Assembly (NCBI GenBank): GCA_003117195.1 | Contig: BDSI01000198.1 | Location: forward strand, 62,001 to 126,000 | DNA length: 64,000 nt | Direction: 5' to 3' | Source of the DNA: Eudorina sp. 2006-703-Eu-15 | Taxonomy: Eukaryota; Chlorophyta; Chlorophyceae; Chlamydomonadales; Volvocaceae | In this document: in pieces, positions 24,000-35,200 of the stretch | Numbering within the stretch: the stretch's first letter is position 1 | Layout: each line of letters opens with the position of its first letter | Notes under the pieces: generated by a model | What the model saw: only the letters and a program-made list of their open reading frames with translations | Databases searched by the model: none | What the model was told of the DNA's origin: nothing | Program-made: the position numbers and the translations under genes

Positions 24000-25577
24000 T
24001 CACGCGGCGGACGGCAGGTCGTCCACTACAATGAACTCAGTGCTGCTGTCCCGCCGGTAGTCGTGCGTGTTATGGTCAGTCACATTGGTGTCCGACAGCT
24101 CCAGGTTGTAGAACTCCATGGCCTCGGGCTCAGCAAAGAGGGGACCTGCAGCAACCCAGAGCGGGGCGGGGCGGGATGCATTGGCCGGAAACGCATCATG
24201 GTCTACACACTTGAGGGCTCTAACCGCACTCCGTACAGATTACGGTTGCTAACAGTTTGAGGAGGGTGGGTTAGGGTTGTCGCATGTCAAAGAGAGCACT
24301 AGCGAATTCCTTTACAAACCCGTTGACTACCAACGTTCGGTCACGCCATCAGGCAGCTCATGGCTGCATGCTCATGTGTAACGGCGGGGTGCTTGATAGC
24401 CGCCGCGCAGCCGTGCAGGGTTACGGAGTTCTGCACTGGACGAGACGAACACGGTTTCCACGGGGAGCAGAAGAGATTACCTAGACGTGCGCGTCAACTT
24501 CTGTGCGTGACCTGTTTTCAATTAGCAGCACATTCAGAAAGCGGCAGAAATGCAAGATCGCCCGAATGTGGATCAAGCGGTTCCTACGGAGCATTGGTGT
24601 CGACCAGGAGGGGCACCAGAGGGCCCCCCCGGAAAGTAACAAGGTATTCCCTGACCAAAACACCACGACTCGTTGTCTGTGTTGCTACGGCATTCCGAGT
24701 CGCCCCTCGATGCCTAGGCCACCAGAGGATGATCACACCCTTGCCTACCGGCGTGCCACGTGCCCACTTCCATCTTGATGAAGCTGCCAAAGGGGATCCG
24801 GAACACGCGGATGTCCTCGGGGCGGGGATAACAATCCAGGCTGCCGGTCGGTGCTGCCAATGCCATGTACCTACAGGCAGGAAAGCGTCAGTATTAGCGA
24901 TATCCTGACGTTTCACAGGGCATGGCGCCTGATGAGATCCAACGCACTCAGCGACTTGGACACGTTCCGACAGCAGGTCGTGGAGGGCAACGGTGGAAGG
25001 AATCTCTCTCGCTGTTTGGCATACCATGAGTACGGCGGCGTGAGGCCACCCAGGCATTGTGTGACTTTGCCGTGGTACGTGATTCGGTGGAAGCGGAGAC
25101 CGCGAGCAGGTAGGCGCATGATGTAAAACCTGGGGCCCAGCGGGATTGGGTCAAAGTGAGCAATACCTGCAAGCGACAGCCTTGCACACAGGAGCCTAGC
25201 GCAGATACCCCGCTCCGGATGCCTTGGTATGTCTTAGTCGGGTATGTTGTGGCTAATGGCCCCACCTGGGCGTCCCCTGGTTCAGCACCAACTGGGCATC
25301 CTCTTGATCAAAGAGCTTCCCATCGTCGGAGCTAGATATGATCTGCATATTGGAAATGCGGCCGTTCCAGTCTGCAAGCTTGCCACGTATCAAGACAGCT
25401 CCACAATGACAGCACCTGGCCGAACGGTTTGATGTTCTCTGGCGTAAGAGGGGTCACTTTCAGGGTAATTTGCTTCAGTTTTGGCGCTTCAGAGTTGATG
25501 CTTGCCCTTGCCAAGATAGGCCTGGCTCGACGAGTTCGGAACCCAACGATGCATATCCGTTGGTTACAAGTAAGCAT
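24000..25577 (-). CDS. Ureidoglycolate lyase (AllA family)
   Basis: Five exons on the minus strand: 25577-25416, 25342-25266, 25129-25034, 24870-24749, 24145-24000. Frame is kept and the product is 200 residues. Family blocks in order: 'TLKVTPLTPENIKPFGQ', 'DAQLVLNQGTPRFYIMR', 'ITYHGKVTQCLGGL', 'RVFRIPFGSFIKMEVGTWHAG', then 'MEFYNLELSDTNVTDHNTHD'. The enzyme splits ureidoglycolate into glyoxylate and urea, the last ureide step of purine breakdown, which lets algae use purines as nitrogen source. The first ~35 residues are basic ('FRTRRARPILARAS') and precede the conserved domain, so an organelle or peroxisome-related leader is possible. The chosen ATG at 25,577 is the nearest upstream in frame. 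Divergent from the next gene over 218 bases. Confidence 0.92.
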
Positions 25578-25795
25578 TCTGTATAAAATATGTTCTCTGT
25601 TGGAAAGGAGGAAAATCGATAACGGTTGAAATAATGGCCCAAGGCCCCGCAACACGAAATCGACCTTTCCGTCAATCAAAATCAGCGGTATAGCAGGGAT
25701 TAAGTTTCTCATACACTTGGATGCCAGTTATCACAAAATCTCGTTAGCTTGTAAAGAGTTCAATAACGATGCGTTGAAACCTCACTGTTGCACGA
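25578..25795. promoter_or_regulatory. Short bidirectional promoter region
   Basis: Only 218 bases separate the start codons of the minus-strand ureidoglycolate lyase and a plus-strand gene. Both promoters and 5' UTRs must lie here or overlap the first exons. No specific motif can be named with confidence. Confidence 0.45.
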
Positions 25796-28662
25796 ATGTT
25801 ACGTCAAGGAGCCCGTCGCGTCCGCAGGACAGCGCCTTTTGGTGTCGCTGGGCTATGGAACCTCTCTGACTCGCTTCAATTTCTCGGCATTCAGAAGGGG
25901 AATGAACCTGTCGAAGGTGCGCCCGTTAGCAAGGCCAAGACGCTCCACGCGACCTCCCGGGCCTTGAACTTACACACGTCCACACACCTTGACCTCATGC
26001 TGGTCGCAGTGTGCGCCGTCGATCCCCGCACGGTGCTCAGAGCGTCAGAGCTCCAGGTGCGCGGGGATGCCTCCCCGGCGCCCGGACCGACAGGTGGCGA
26101 CGGGTCGCCGATGGCAGGTGGCGTGCCGAAGCTAAACTACGATTAGCCAGACCAGCGGGCCTCTACAAGTCTTTCCGCTTACACGGGATGGACTGTGACC
26201 AGCTGCATGTGTGGCCAGGACCTGATTCTGTAGCGTGATTGCCGCAGCACCATCACCCCAACACGTCGCACTTGTGGCAACGGCCAGCTGGCACAGGTGC
26301 AGCGTGTGACCGTTTGACCCTGCATGTTAAGTGAAACCGGGTGCTCAGCTCTGATAAGGCCAGGGCTACTAGACGCCAGGGCCTTACGTGCCGCGCTGCC
26401 AGGGCCCCCTTCCAGCTCGCTTCCCTCCGACCCCGTGCGAACGACAGCATGCGCACTCACCCTCCCATGCCTCTCTCTGGCGTGCTGGGACGCGCGCACG
26501 TGTCATGCCATGCTGGCGTCAGGCCGCCCCCTTCGAGCAGGTGGCCACTCTGATTCAGGTGCCTCGGGAACTGGTGCCCAAGCTGTCCAAGGTGGGTGCT
26601 TGCGGGCCCATGTGCGGGGATTTAGATTTATGGGCATGGGCTGCGGTCTAGGGCTGGACAGGTCATCATGGTGTCACCAAAACAGTGGTCGGAGTACGCT
26701 TGAAGAGCGGATACCAGGGATGACGCGATATCGAAATTGCTTGTCCGGGCCCCGAGGCCGTCCGCAACGTAAGGATTTACCCATTGCGGGGCAGGTTATC
26801 AGGGTGCGCCTGGCCACTCACCACATCCCGCACGGGCTTATGCGGCCATTCATACCAGCGTTAGGCCAGGTCATCTGGGACGGCTCGCTGACGGCTTCCT
26901 GCTCGATAGGTCTGGCATCGGCTGGGGCACGGGCGTTCCAAGTAGAGGTAGTGCGCCAGCAAGGTTGCTGCTCTTTGCCCGACAAGGCGTGCTGGCGTTA
27001 CAGCAGTTCTAGCTCGCGGCCGGCTTTGTGGTTGGTATGCCTTGCCGTGAACAGCCACGGCGGCTACCCCGGTAAACATAGATCAACATTACGCTGACGG
27101 CCTCCGTCGATACCTCCTGATCGGCGTCGGAATTATCTGCAGGGAGTTCCGGAGCTGGCCGACATGGATGAGGTACGATGGTCGAGGGGTGGGCACGGAG
27201 TGTGCAGCGCTCGTCTGTTGTTGAACCAGGACCAGTCGTTTTGTATGCTGCGGGACCAGTTTACTTGGTGCCAAGTCACGCGATGTGCGGCGTCTTGATT
27301 GGCAAATTCATGAGGAGGGCGTAGGCCGCGGGCTGACGTGTCGGCCACAGCACGTTGACTAGAATCCCGGAAGTGCCCGCGCCCAGTACACCTTATGCAT
27401 GCCGGAGCCCCTCGCCGGCTTTAAGCATGGTATCCGCTGATGGACCTGCACATGGGTTGCTGTGCCGCCTCGCGTCCTCTCTTGGAACTTAGCTGCCTCC
27501 ATGCGGAATTCCTCATTTTTGTGTTCACATCCTCTCAGGCTGCGCTTTCGACGCGACGTCGACGTTACCCGCCGTCAAGCTTTAGTGCGGCCCTCACGTA
27601 CCATGGCTCCCGTACGTTCCCGGTGAACTCGCACCCGCACTTCCAAAAATTTGCAGCGCCGTTGCATGTCTTTCATTTCGCTGTGACACATCCCGATCCT
27701 TGTGCTGACCCGGGTTGGGGATAATGTTCTGAAACATCCACCCACCCTCTTCCGCACGCAGCCCGGCAACGCGTGGTACTTCGGGGAGCGCGCCGAGATC
27801 TTCGACTACCGCCTCAAGGGCGAATTCCCCACGCAGTCGGGTAAGGCCAGCCGCCTCGCACGTGCACTTGTGCGCTTATGTGCTCCCGGTTCACAGAAAA
27901 CCTTGAACTTTGCTATTGTGCTACACGCTTGACAAGGTTCCCCAAACAATCCGCTGTGCATCACCAATAGATAGCGTAGAGCCTCCGCAACAAGACTGCA
28001 ACAAACTATGTCGGAAAGGACTCCGCTTTGGCGCGAAGGGCCCTGAAACGTCGGGGAACGTCCACAATGTGATTGCGCCAGTCACGCTTTCCCTCCTGCT
28101 CGTTTACATCGCCAAGGCTTCGCCGCCCTCATGCACCGTCAAGTCCTCGAAAGCATCCGTAAGGGCGAGACCCAGAAGCTTCCCAGCTGGGAGGAGTTCC
28201 TGCACCTGGCGAGCGACCAGGTGATATGGCCACACCGTAAGATGCCCTTCCTCTTCGCAGGTACGCGGGCCAACATGTTTTCACGCGCCAAACTCACTAA
28301 ATCTGTAAGGCGAAATCGCTAATGAATGTAAGCCTGAAGGAGCCGCACATGGGCATTACCCGCCGTGCCGCTTAGCCGCCCGCTAGCCGTGCTGCCCCCG
28401 CTAGTCGTGCTCACCAGACGTAGGTATTTCACTATGCTGCTACAGCGTGCCCCTGGCCTGCCGTTGCATAGCTCGCCGTGTGCCTTCGCGAGAGTGACCT
28501 ATCTGGCTGCCCCATCCCGTTATCAGCTGTACCCCACCCACCCGGCCCACCACTCCAGGCCGTATGATGGAGGCCTCTATGGCGGCACTTTACACCCTTG
28601 AAAAGGATGGGCACATCGCCGGCGTCCTGATATCCAGCGAGTCTTCTGGGGGCGCAGAATAG
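25796..28662 (+). CDS. Unrecognised protein with possible mitochondrial presequence
   Basis: The first exon starts at ATG 25,796 with 'MLRQGARRVRRTAPFGVAGL', an arginine-rich amphipathic leader; its 3' end is not fixed. The later chain is consistent in phase: 26523-26591 ('VATLIQVPRELVPKLSK'), 27143-27172, 27762-27840 ('AWYFGERAEIFDYRLKGEF'), 28117-28236 ('QKLPSWEEFLHLASDQVIWP'), 28559-28662 ('MAALYTLEKDGHIAGVLISS', stop TAG). The five resolved exons encode about 134 residues with no membrane span. I do not recognise the family. A mitochondrial complex subunit or assembly factor would fit size and leader, but this is inference. TGTAA lies at 28,775. An additional exon near 27,540 cannot be excluded. 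Confidence 0.55.
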
Positions 28663-28770
28663 TGCACCCGACAGCGCCGCGGAACAGCGCAACCCCGACA
28701 ACGCCGCGGAACAGCGAAACCCCGACAGCGCTGCACCCGACAGCGCCGCGGAAAAAATGCACCCGACGCG
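28655..28770. repeat. Imperfect tandem array at convergent 3' ends
   Basis: Four to five imperfect units of about 22-27 bases built on CCCGACAGCGCCGCGGAACAG. They begin at the stop codon of the upstream plus-strand gene and fill its short 3' UTR up to the TGTAA at 28,775. Confidence 0.7.
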
Positions 28771-28895
28771 CCGATGTAAGACACCTCTGGCTCATGCTGC
28801 CTCCTTCTTCGCCTTAGCGGCAGCTAGCCTGCATTACATTGGGGGCGGTCTTGGTCAGATACTATTGGGGACGAGAGGAGATGCCGGCCCAACTC

Positions 28896-29270
28896 TTACT
28901 TGTCCATGAAGCTTAGATACTTGAACTCGTCGTTGACCACAAACCATACTGGAAACAAGAAGACGCCAGTCAGCAGGATGGTCCTGACGAAGAGAGAGCC
29001 CGTCGGCATCGGCTCGAACTGCGCACCATGCGGAAATTGATCCGTGAGAATTCGCATGTATGTTATTCATAGCTTGCATATTGTTGGACTCATGAACGAA
29101 AAGCGTACGTTGTAAGCGAGCTTGTTGCTGTTGTCACCGAATACATGGTCCAAGCTCGTGTCAACTTTCGGCTTTGCATAATCAGCCATGCTCCTACGCA
29201 GCGGCTGCTGCGATTGCCGCGAACTCAGCCGCAGGGCCTGAAGCCCCAGTCCACGAAGGGCGCCGGACAT
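28896..29270 (-). CDS. 94-residue single-span membrane protein, possibly mitochondrial
   Basis: Two exons: 29270-29109 and 29018-28896, in frame. The N-terminus 'MSGALRGLGLQALRLSSRQS' continues with more arginines to residue ~28 and is acid-free, as in a mitochondrial presequence. The middle is hydrophilic ('VDTSLDHVFGDNSNK'). Residues ~62-82 form one hydrophobic segment ('LFVRTILLTGVFLFPVWFVV'), followed by a short charged tail. This is the shape of an accessory subunit of a respiratory complex, but I cannot assign one. TTACA (TGTAA on this strand) at 28,834 gives a ~60-base 3' UTR. It converges with the preceding plus-strand gene. Confidence 0.65.
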
Positions 29271-29654
29271 CCTTGCCAAACCAGACAAGTTGAAGATACG
29301 AGATTCAAAATTTAACACAGCTTGCCAGTAACCATCATAACAAATTTGGCAGTGCGCGTACAACAGGGTCCAACCGTACGATGCATGTGTGCTGCGGTAA
29401 TCGACATTTTCCTTTCCCTGCTGCCCACCTTAGCGACTTCCAGCGAGATTTGCACAGAACGAGGTCACACAGTGCCGACGATGGCGACACGATCGCCTGA
29501 CTGCGACGTCGCAGTGTGCATGGCGGGGGCAACAGCGTGTACTGCTTACGCTGAGCGAGAAGGCAGCCAACAAACTTAGCCAGACGCAGCAGGCAGCGCT
29601 GCCTGCTTCTGGGCCGCTGCTTGCGGTCCATTCAACGACTAAGTATTAAGCGGT

Positions 29655-29695
29655 GGATATGAATGAATGAATGAATGAACGATACAGCGGACCCC
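29655..29695 (-). mobile_element. Minimal LINE-3'-end-like repeat, copy D
   Basis: An (AATG)n run of about five units is followed by AACGATACAGCGGACCCC, the same junction as copies A and B, and then unrelated sequence. It fits an insertion truncated after a few dozen bases. Confidence 0.5.
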
Positions 29696-30256
29696 CGGAT
29701 ATGCACGGTCCCCAGCGTCGTCAGCACTTCAGCGCCTGCGCGCGGCAGGGTGCTCCCTTGGGCGGGCCTGCGTTCCTGAAGCCGCCGCCAGGGCCTCGTG
29801 AACGGGGCTGGTATTTAAAACTAACCGCTTCAGCCGGACGAGCCGTTGCAACGTGTGCATCGGGCAGGAGCAGAGGTGCAGCGTGCTCCCGGGCGCATTC
29901 GCATAATTGAAAGGACTGGGTCGATGCTCGGAAACACGCTCGTGTCTGGGAACTTTGGAGTTAAATTTAACATTTGACAGGCGAACATAAAGAACTGCCC
30001 TCGTGTTGGGTCGCTCTGGGTAGTGGTGCCCCGCTGGGTGCCTTCGTGTGTATGCGTGTGGTGCCGGTTTGGTCCCTCTTCACTTTCCGCAACGTTGCGG
30101 TGCCGGGGCGCCGCGCTGTGCTGTAGGCGGGACGCCGCTTGCAGGGGTTTCTCCTGGTAGGCGTCGACGATCGCTGTGCCCTCGCTCTTGCCGTACAAAC
30201 CATTTCCCACAGAAGATATGCACTAACCATATCGCAACCTGTATCATGACAGGCGC

Positions 30257-30286
30257 CTGGATCTGGATCTGGATCTGGATCTGGAC
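30257..30286. repeat. (GGATCT)n hexanucleotide run
   Basis: About four to five perfect units. A two-unit version recurs at about 40,374-40,386, just after the stop of the ARM-repeat gene. Confidence 0.8.
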
Positions 30287-32236
30287 TGAAGCGAGGCTGA
30301 GAGGCGGTAGGATGCCATGCCACGATAAGAGAACACGGGGGTCCCGCCATGTCTCACCTGGACGGGTGCATACGTTACGGTCATCGAGGGGGAACGTGGC
30401 CGCCGCGTAGGTGCATGGCAGATGCTGATCGCCAGTCAGTTGAGTACTGCGGCGGGCTGGTGTACCCTGTCTCAACGGTGCGGACGGGCACAGCCCTGCT
30501 GTCTGCACGGCAGAGTGCGGAGCACTTGCTGTGAGCTATCGAAGCTCTGCGGCGGACAGTCTCAGTTCCCTAAACATGTAGCCGTTACAAGGTGGACCCC
30601 AGTCCCGACCGGGCGATCCAACGGGCGCTGATAGCTTTGTGTACGTAGACCCCTTAGAGCAGGTTGCGGCGTCGCGGCTCTAAGCGGTGTTGCAACGCCT
30701 TTGGCGAGTGAGGTACCCGCTGGTGAAATGAAAAAAATACACAAAGAGGCCTTCGGGCGCCTCATAATCGACGGCCTCCCGCCCGTTGGGAACTCCCGCA
30801 TGCGCCGCGCGGCGCCGTCACGGTGCCGGTGCGGGGCCGAGCGTACACCCCCCTGCAGCAATGTGGGAGGAGCCACAATGATCGGCCAGGATCGGCGGAC
30901 GGTCGGTCCCACCCCGGCGGGTCGTGCTGAGCGGACAAGGTCAGGTGGACTTCCAACCCGGAGGTAGCAGGTAGCGTGAGCGGGGAGCAGCTTTGGCTTG
31001 TGCAAGCGCCACCGCCAGGGCGTCTCCCTGCGCGGGACTGGCCTTGTCAATTGGACGGGGGCGGGCGGAACATGGGGCGCGGCGGGCTGTGGCGGTTGTC
31101 TGGGGTCGGGGCACTGATTTGGTGGCGCAAAGGTCTGTCTGTCTGTCTGTCTGTCGGTGCCTGCCGCACTTTGGGCATCCAAGACCTCGAGTTGAATTTG
31201 TGTGGTGGTCACTGGCCTGTGGGATGCCGGTGTGGGTGACCTGGCCGTGTTCAGCTTGATACGCATCCGGTGCACACTTGGCGTGTCGCTCTTGTCCCTC
31301 AGATGGTGGTGCCTCTCCGCGTTTGGGTTTACACGCCGGATGGCATATCTGATCCTTTCTTTGTTCTGCAGCGTTGTGGTGCGGGGCTGCTTCATTGCTC
31401 TGCCGGTGGAGCGCCGCTGGGGTCCTCCCTGATGGGCACCGATGGTCCCTCAAGAGGGTTCCGCTGGACGCCTGCACGTTTCAAATTCAAATCATTGAAC
31501 TGGTTTGGGTTTGAACCCGTTGGCGCCCTTGCGCATACAGCCAGTAATTTTTTAGGCATTCCATGAAGGACCTGCATTGGACGGGCGTCGCCGCTGACCG
31601 ATGATGGCCGCTTTTGTTTGTTCCAGAATAACGGCCGTTCGCACACCCACACCGTACAGCGGCACTGAGCGGCGTTAGTCATTGGCGCACAGCTGACCTG
31701 GACATGCGCAGGTGAGGCGCAACTCATGGCAACGCGTGCAATGCATGAAATCTGTGCAGCATCCAGGTGTTGCTAGAGGGCGGGGGCCGACATTCGATGC
31801 AGCAGGTGGTCGCTTCCCTTCGAACGACGCGTGCCGTAACTTCCGTGGCGCCACTTTCTGCGGGCAGTCTGCCCACGGACCAGTTATTTTACTCCTAGCA
31901 CGACAGGCGTCCATGGGTGCCCCTTGTTGTGCTCCCCGTGTGCAGCGACATAACATGCATCCGTACCTCAATCCTCCGCATCGGATTGGTCAGGCACGAA
32001 GCTGCTTACTAACCATGTGTCTTTGGAAAATTAGTGTTCGAACAAGCAAAATAATTCTCTGTAAACGCTGTCGTCGTGGCGCGCACCTCCGCAGTCGGTG
32101 TAGGGTGACCCTTTGGCTACCCGCTGACAGCGATTCCTAGCAACTAGCCTTCCTCAGCTCGGCGGAAAAATGAACAGCGAACATGGTGCAGTACAGTCCA
32201 GTATGGTGGCTTGACCGACAGTCAGGGGTCGGAGCA

Positions 32237-35200
32237 ATGGCTTCGCTTAAGGAAGCTTTGGACTTGGTGGACGAAGCCAAAAGGGAGCTGAGTTTTTATG
32301 ACAAAGGCAGCTATAAACAGCTCCTGGAACAGACACAGATAAACAAGGCGAAAGACTTGTTGGAAAAGGCCAAGGCTTGTATTATGGCCAAGGATGTCAC
32401 CGACGGCACCTTCCGAGCAGACAAACTCTCACCAAATGACTGGCGGAAGATTACGGACCTTATGACGCCGCTGGCGCGGTGCTTCACGTTGTCGACCCCG
32501 CCACCGGTGGCCCCCACGACAAAAACCAGACACAGCGCAGCGACGGCGGTGGCGGCTCTTGCCCTCTTGTCCAGCTGCAACAACAACTCCAAATTAATCG
32601 TCACTGAAGCATTGGAGACGGGGGTGGTCGACGCGTTCGTGAGCACCCTGAACTTGAACCTGTCCAACCCCACGACTGACCGCGTCATCAAGGCGATGCT
32701 GTACAAGGTCAGCGGGGGAGGCGTTCACCTTTCTGTAGCCTGTGTATCCGAGATGCGCCATGCTGTGATTACCCAAATCCTCCAGACTCTCCTGCGAAGA
32801 ATGGGCCCGTACAACGCCACTGCCATCGTAACCTTGCCGAAGATTATGCTGTCGCCGGCTGCGACCGCTACACAGTATGCGCTTGATGCCAGAAATCCAG
32901 CCATCCTCCCACAACCCCCCTCCCCGGCCCCCGGCCTGCCTCTCCCTCCCCGCTGCGCTGCCAGCTGATCGAGTCGCTCTGGGGCTTCACGCTCTACGCC
33001 AGCACGCAGCACCAGCAGGACATGGTGACCAAGGGCGTCGTCAACGTTTGTCTGGACCTGGTCACATCGCCCAATGTGGAGATGGAGAGCCGGCTGAATG
33101 CCAATAAGACGCTGCACAACTGCTTAAACTCTCAGGGCCGCGTGGTCAAGGAGCTGCGGAACAGCAAGGTCACGGCGCTGAATAACCTGCTGCAGCAGCT
33201 CGCCTTGCAGGTGCCTGTCCCAGCAGCGGCGGCAACGCTGGGCGGGGCAGGCGGAGGCAGCGGCGCTTCCAAGAACATTAGCATGCCTGTGCTGCTGCCC
33301 GCCGTCATTTCCTGGATATGGTGCGTGGGGCTAGCCGCGCCTGGTGCACAACAAAGCGCGCGCGGGGAGGCGGTCATGAACGGGTTTCGTTCATGGGACT
33401 GGTAGTCGACATGAGCGGGGGGTTCCTGGCTCAGGTCCGGCCGCCGTGTTCACGACGGTCTGCATCAGCGTGCATGCCATGGAACTGCGAACCGTGTTCC
33501 TGCAGCGCCGCCGCTGCATGAAACTCCCCGAGTGCCGGACGCACTTGGGCAAGCCAACGCCTTCGGTGCGAAGGCGCAATGGCTCCACGGATTTCCCCGA
33601 CTTTTGGGTGCTCCGCTTCCGCTGGGTATTGGCGTGGGCAGGGCGCCGAGGTGTTTCGGGGACCGCGCAAGGCTCGGGGGGTTTCTGTCGGGCCTCTCGG
33701 TGGTCACTGATGTGGGTTCACAGCAGCACAGCGCACATGGTGTGTTTCTAGTTACTGTTGGCTCCGGGCTCCTGCCGTCCAGGCTCCTGCCCGACTACAT
33801 CCTGGACCACCTGCTGGACTCCCTGGCCCGGACGCTGGGCCGTGTGGTGGCGCTGGTGTGGCCGGTGGGCTGTGCGGACGTGCCATCGCAGCCGGCGGGT
33901 GCTAGCGAAACGGGCCCCGCGCTGGTGGCCCAGAACTCGCTCCCTAACCGCTCGCTGCAGAAGACGCTGCAGAACCTGTTCAAGGCCATCGGTTCGGGCA
34001 TCGCGGACCCCCGGCTGGTGGTCATGCTGCGCGGCGCCCAGCTGCCCGCGCCCGAGGGCGCCGACCCCACGGAGCTGAACGCGGAGCAGGCGCTGCAGGG
34101 CACCGGCCTGCCGGCGCGGTTGGTGCAGGTGGTGCGGGAGGGCCGCCCCGACGGCCAGGAGACCAAGGTGGCTCTGGAGCTGCTGGACGAGCTGTTTGCC
34201 TGCAACGACAACGGCTTCTACCCCGAGCTCGCGGATGACGCCATCGCGGCGGGGCTGCTGGGCTCCATGACGGAGATGGGCGTGCTGGAGTCGCTGAGGA
34301 CGGAGGCGGGGCTGCCGGGGGTGTCGGCGTATGTCAGGTGGGTGTACGGCAGGTCGGAAAGTGGTTGGTGGATGTATGCGTGGATGGACTGGGGCTGGGG
34401 GTAAGAAAGAAAAGAAAAACCAAACCCAGAAGCGAACCCGGCAAGCAGTTGCGAGCAGTGCCTTGGCATGTGGCGTCGTCGTGCCACGTGTCTGATCCCC
34501 AACACTTTCCACCGCGCTGGGTGAAAGCTGGCCGCCGCCGGCGGGGTGGCCTCCTTCAACCTGGGGCACACATGATATTTGACGGTACAGAGGACAGCCT
34601 CATGGCGCGCAGGCCGACGCATTCAACGGCGCCAGCGCTACATGCGTTGCGAAGTCATTCGAAGTGCTTCCGACCTCTGTCATTTTAATCACCCTAGCGC
34701 ACCATAGAGCGCTCGACTTCGGCACTTGCTGCAAGAAGACCACCACCTGGCCGCACACCCGAAGCGTGTAGGTGATATCGGATGCCCTGCCAGCCAGCCA
34801 GCATACCCGCTAGATGCCAAACACTGACGAAGCCAGGAAGCAGACAGGGAGCAAGCAGTTGTGTCGTATTGAAGCCCGTGCGCACCCTTACCTTACCGCC
34901 TTAGGCTGGCCCTCAAGCTGGTCAAGCGGGCGCCGTACACGCACAACCTGCCCACCTGTCTCCGCGAGAGCGGCGTGCCGGCCAGTGTGGCTTACGTGGC
35001 GTTCTGGCCTACCGGGAAGTGGAGCCTCAAGCTGGAGGCACTGCAGGTGGGCGGATGGGCTCCGGTTGATGTGTGGGCGGGGGCGGGGCGGGGGTTTGGG
35101 CGCGCATGCAGGGTAGACGTACATCCGGTGCCCACTCGACCTACCCGGTGGCGACAAACAACAAGAGCGTATTTGCAGTGCGTGGTGAGGAGGCTGCGGC

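Larger units (their letters stand above)
29271..32236. other. Spacer with repeat fragments, no gene recognised
   Basis: Contains a very short copy D of the LINE-3'-end repeat (29,655-29,695), a (GGATCT)n run at about 30,257-30,286 and a (GTCT)n run at about 31,136-31,157. Long minus-strand open frames around 30.5-31.5 kb are proline/arginine-rich composition effects without domains. The last part is the presumed promoter of the ARM-repeat gene. Confidence 0.4.

Noticed and set aside
30562..31395. 277-residue minus-strand frame
   Set aside because: Arg/Pro-rich, spans a GTCT microsatellite, no domain or splice support.
33748..34569. 273-residue minus-strand frame
   Set aside because: Antisense of a strongly coding ARM-repeat exon.
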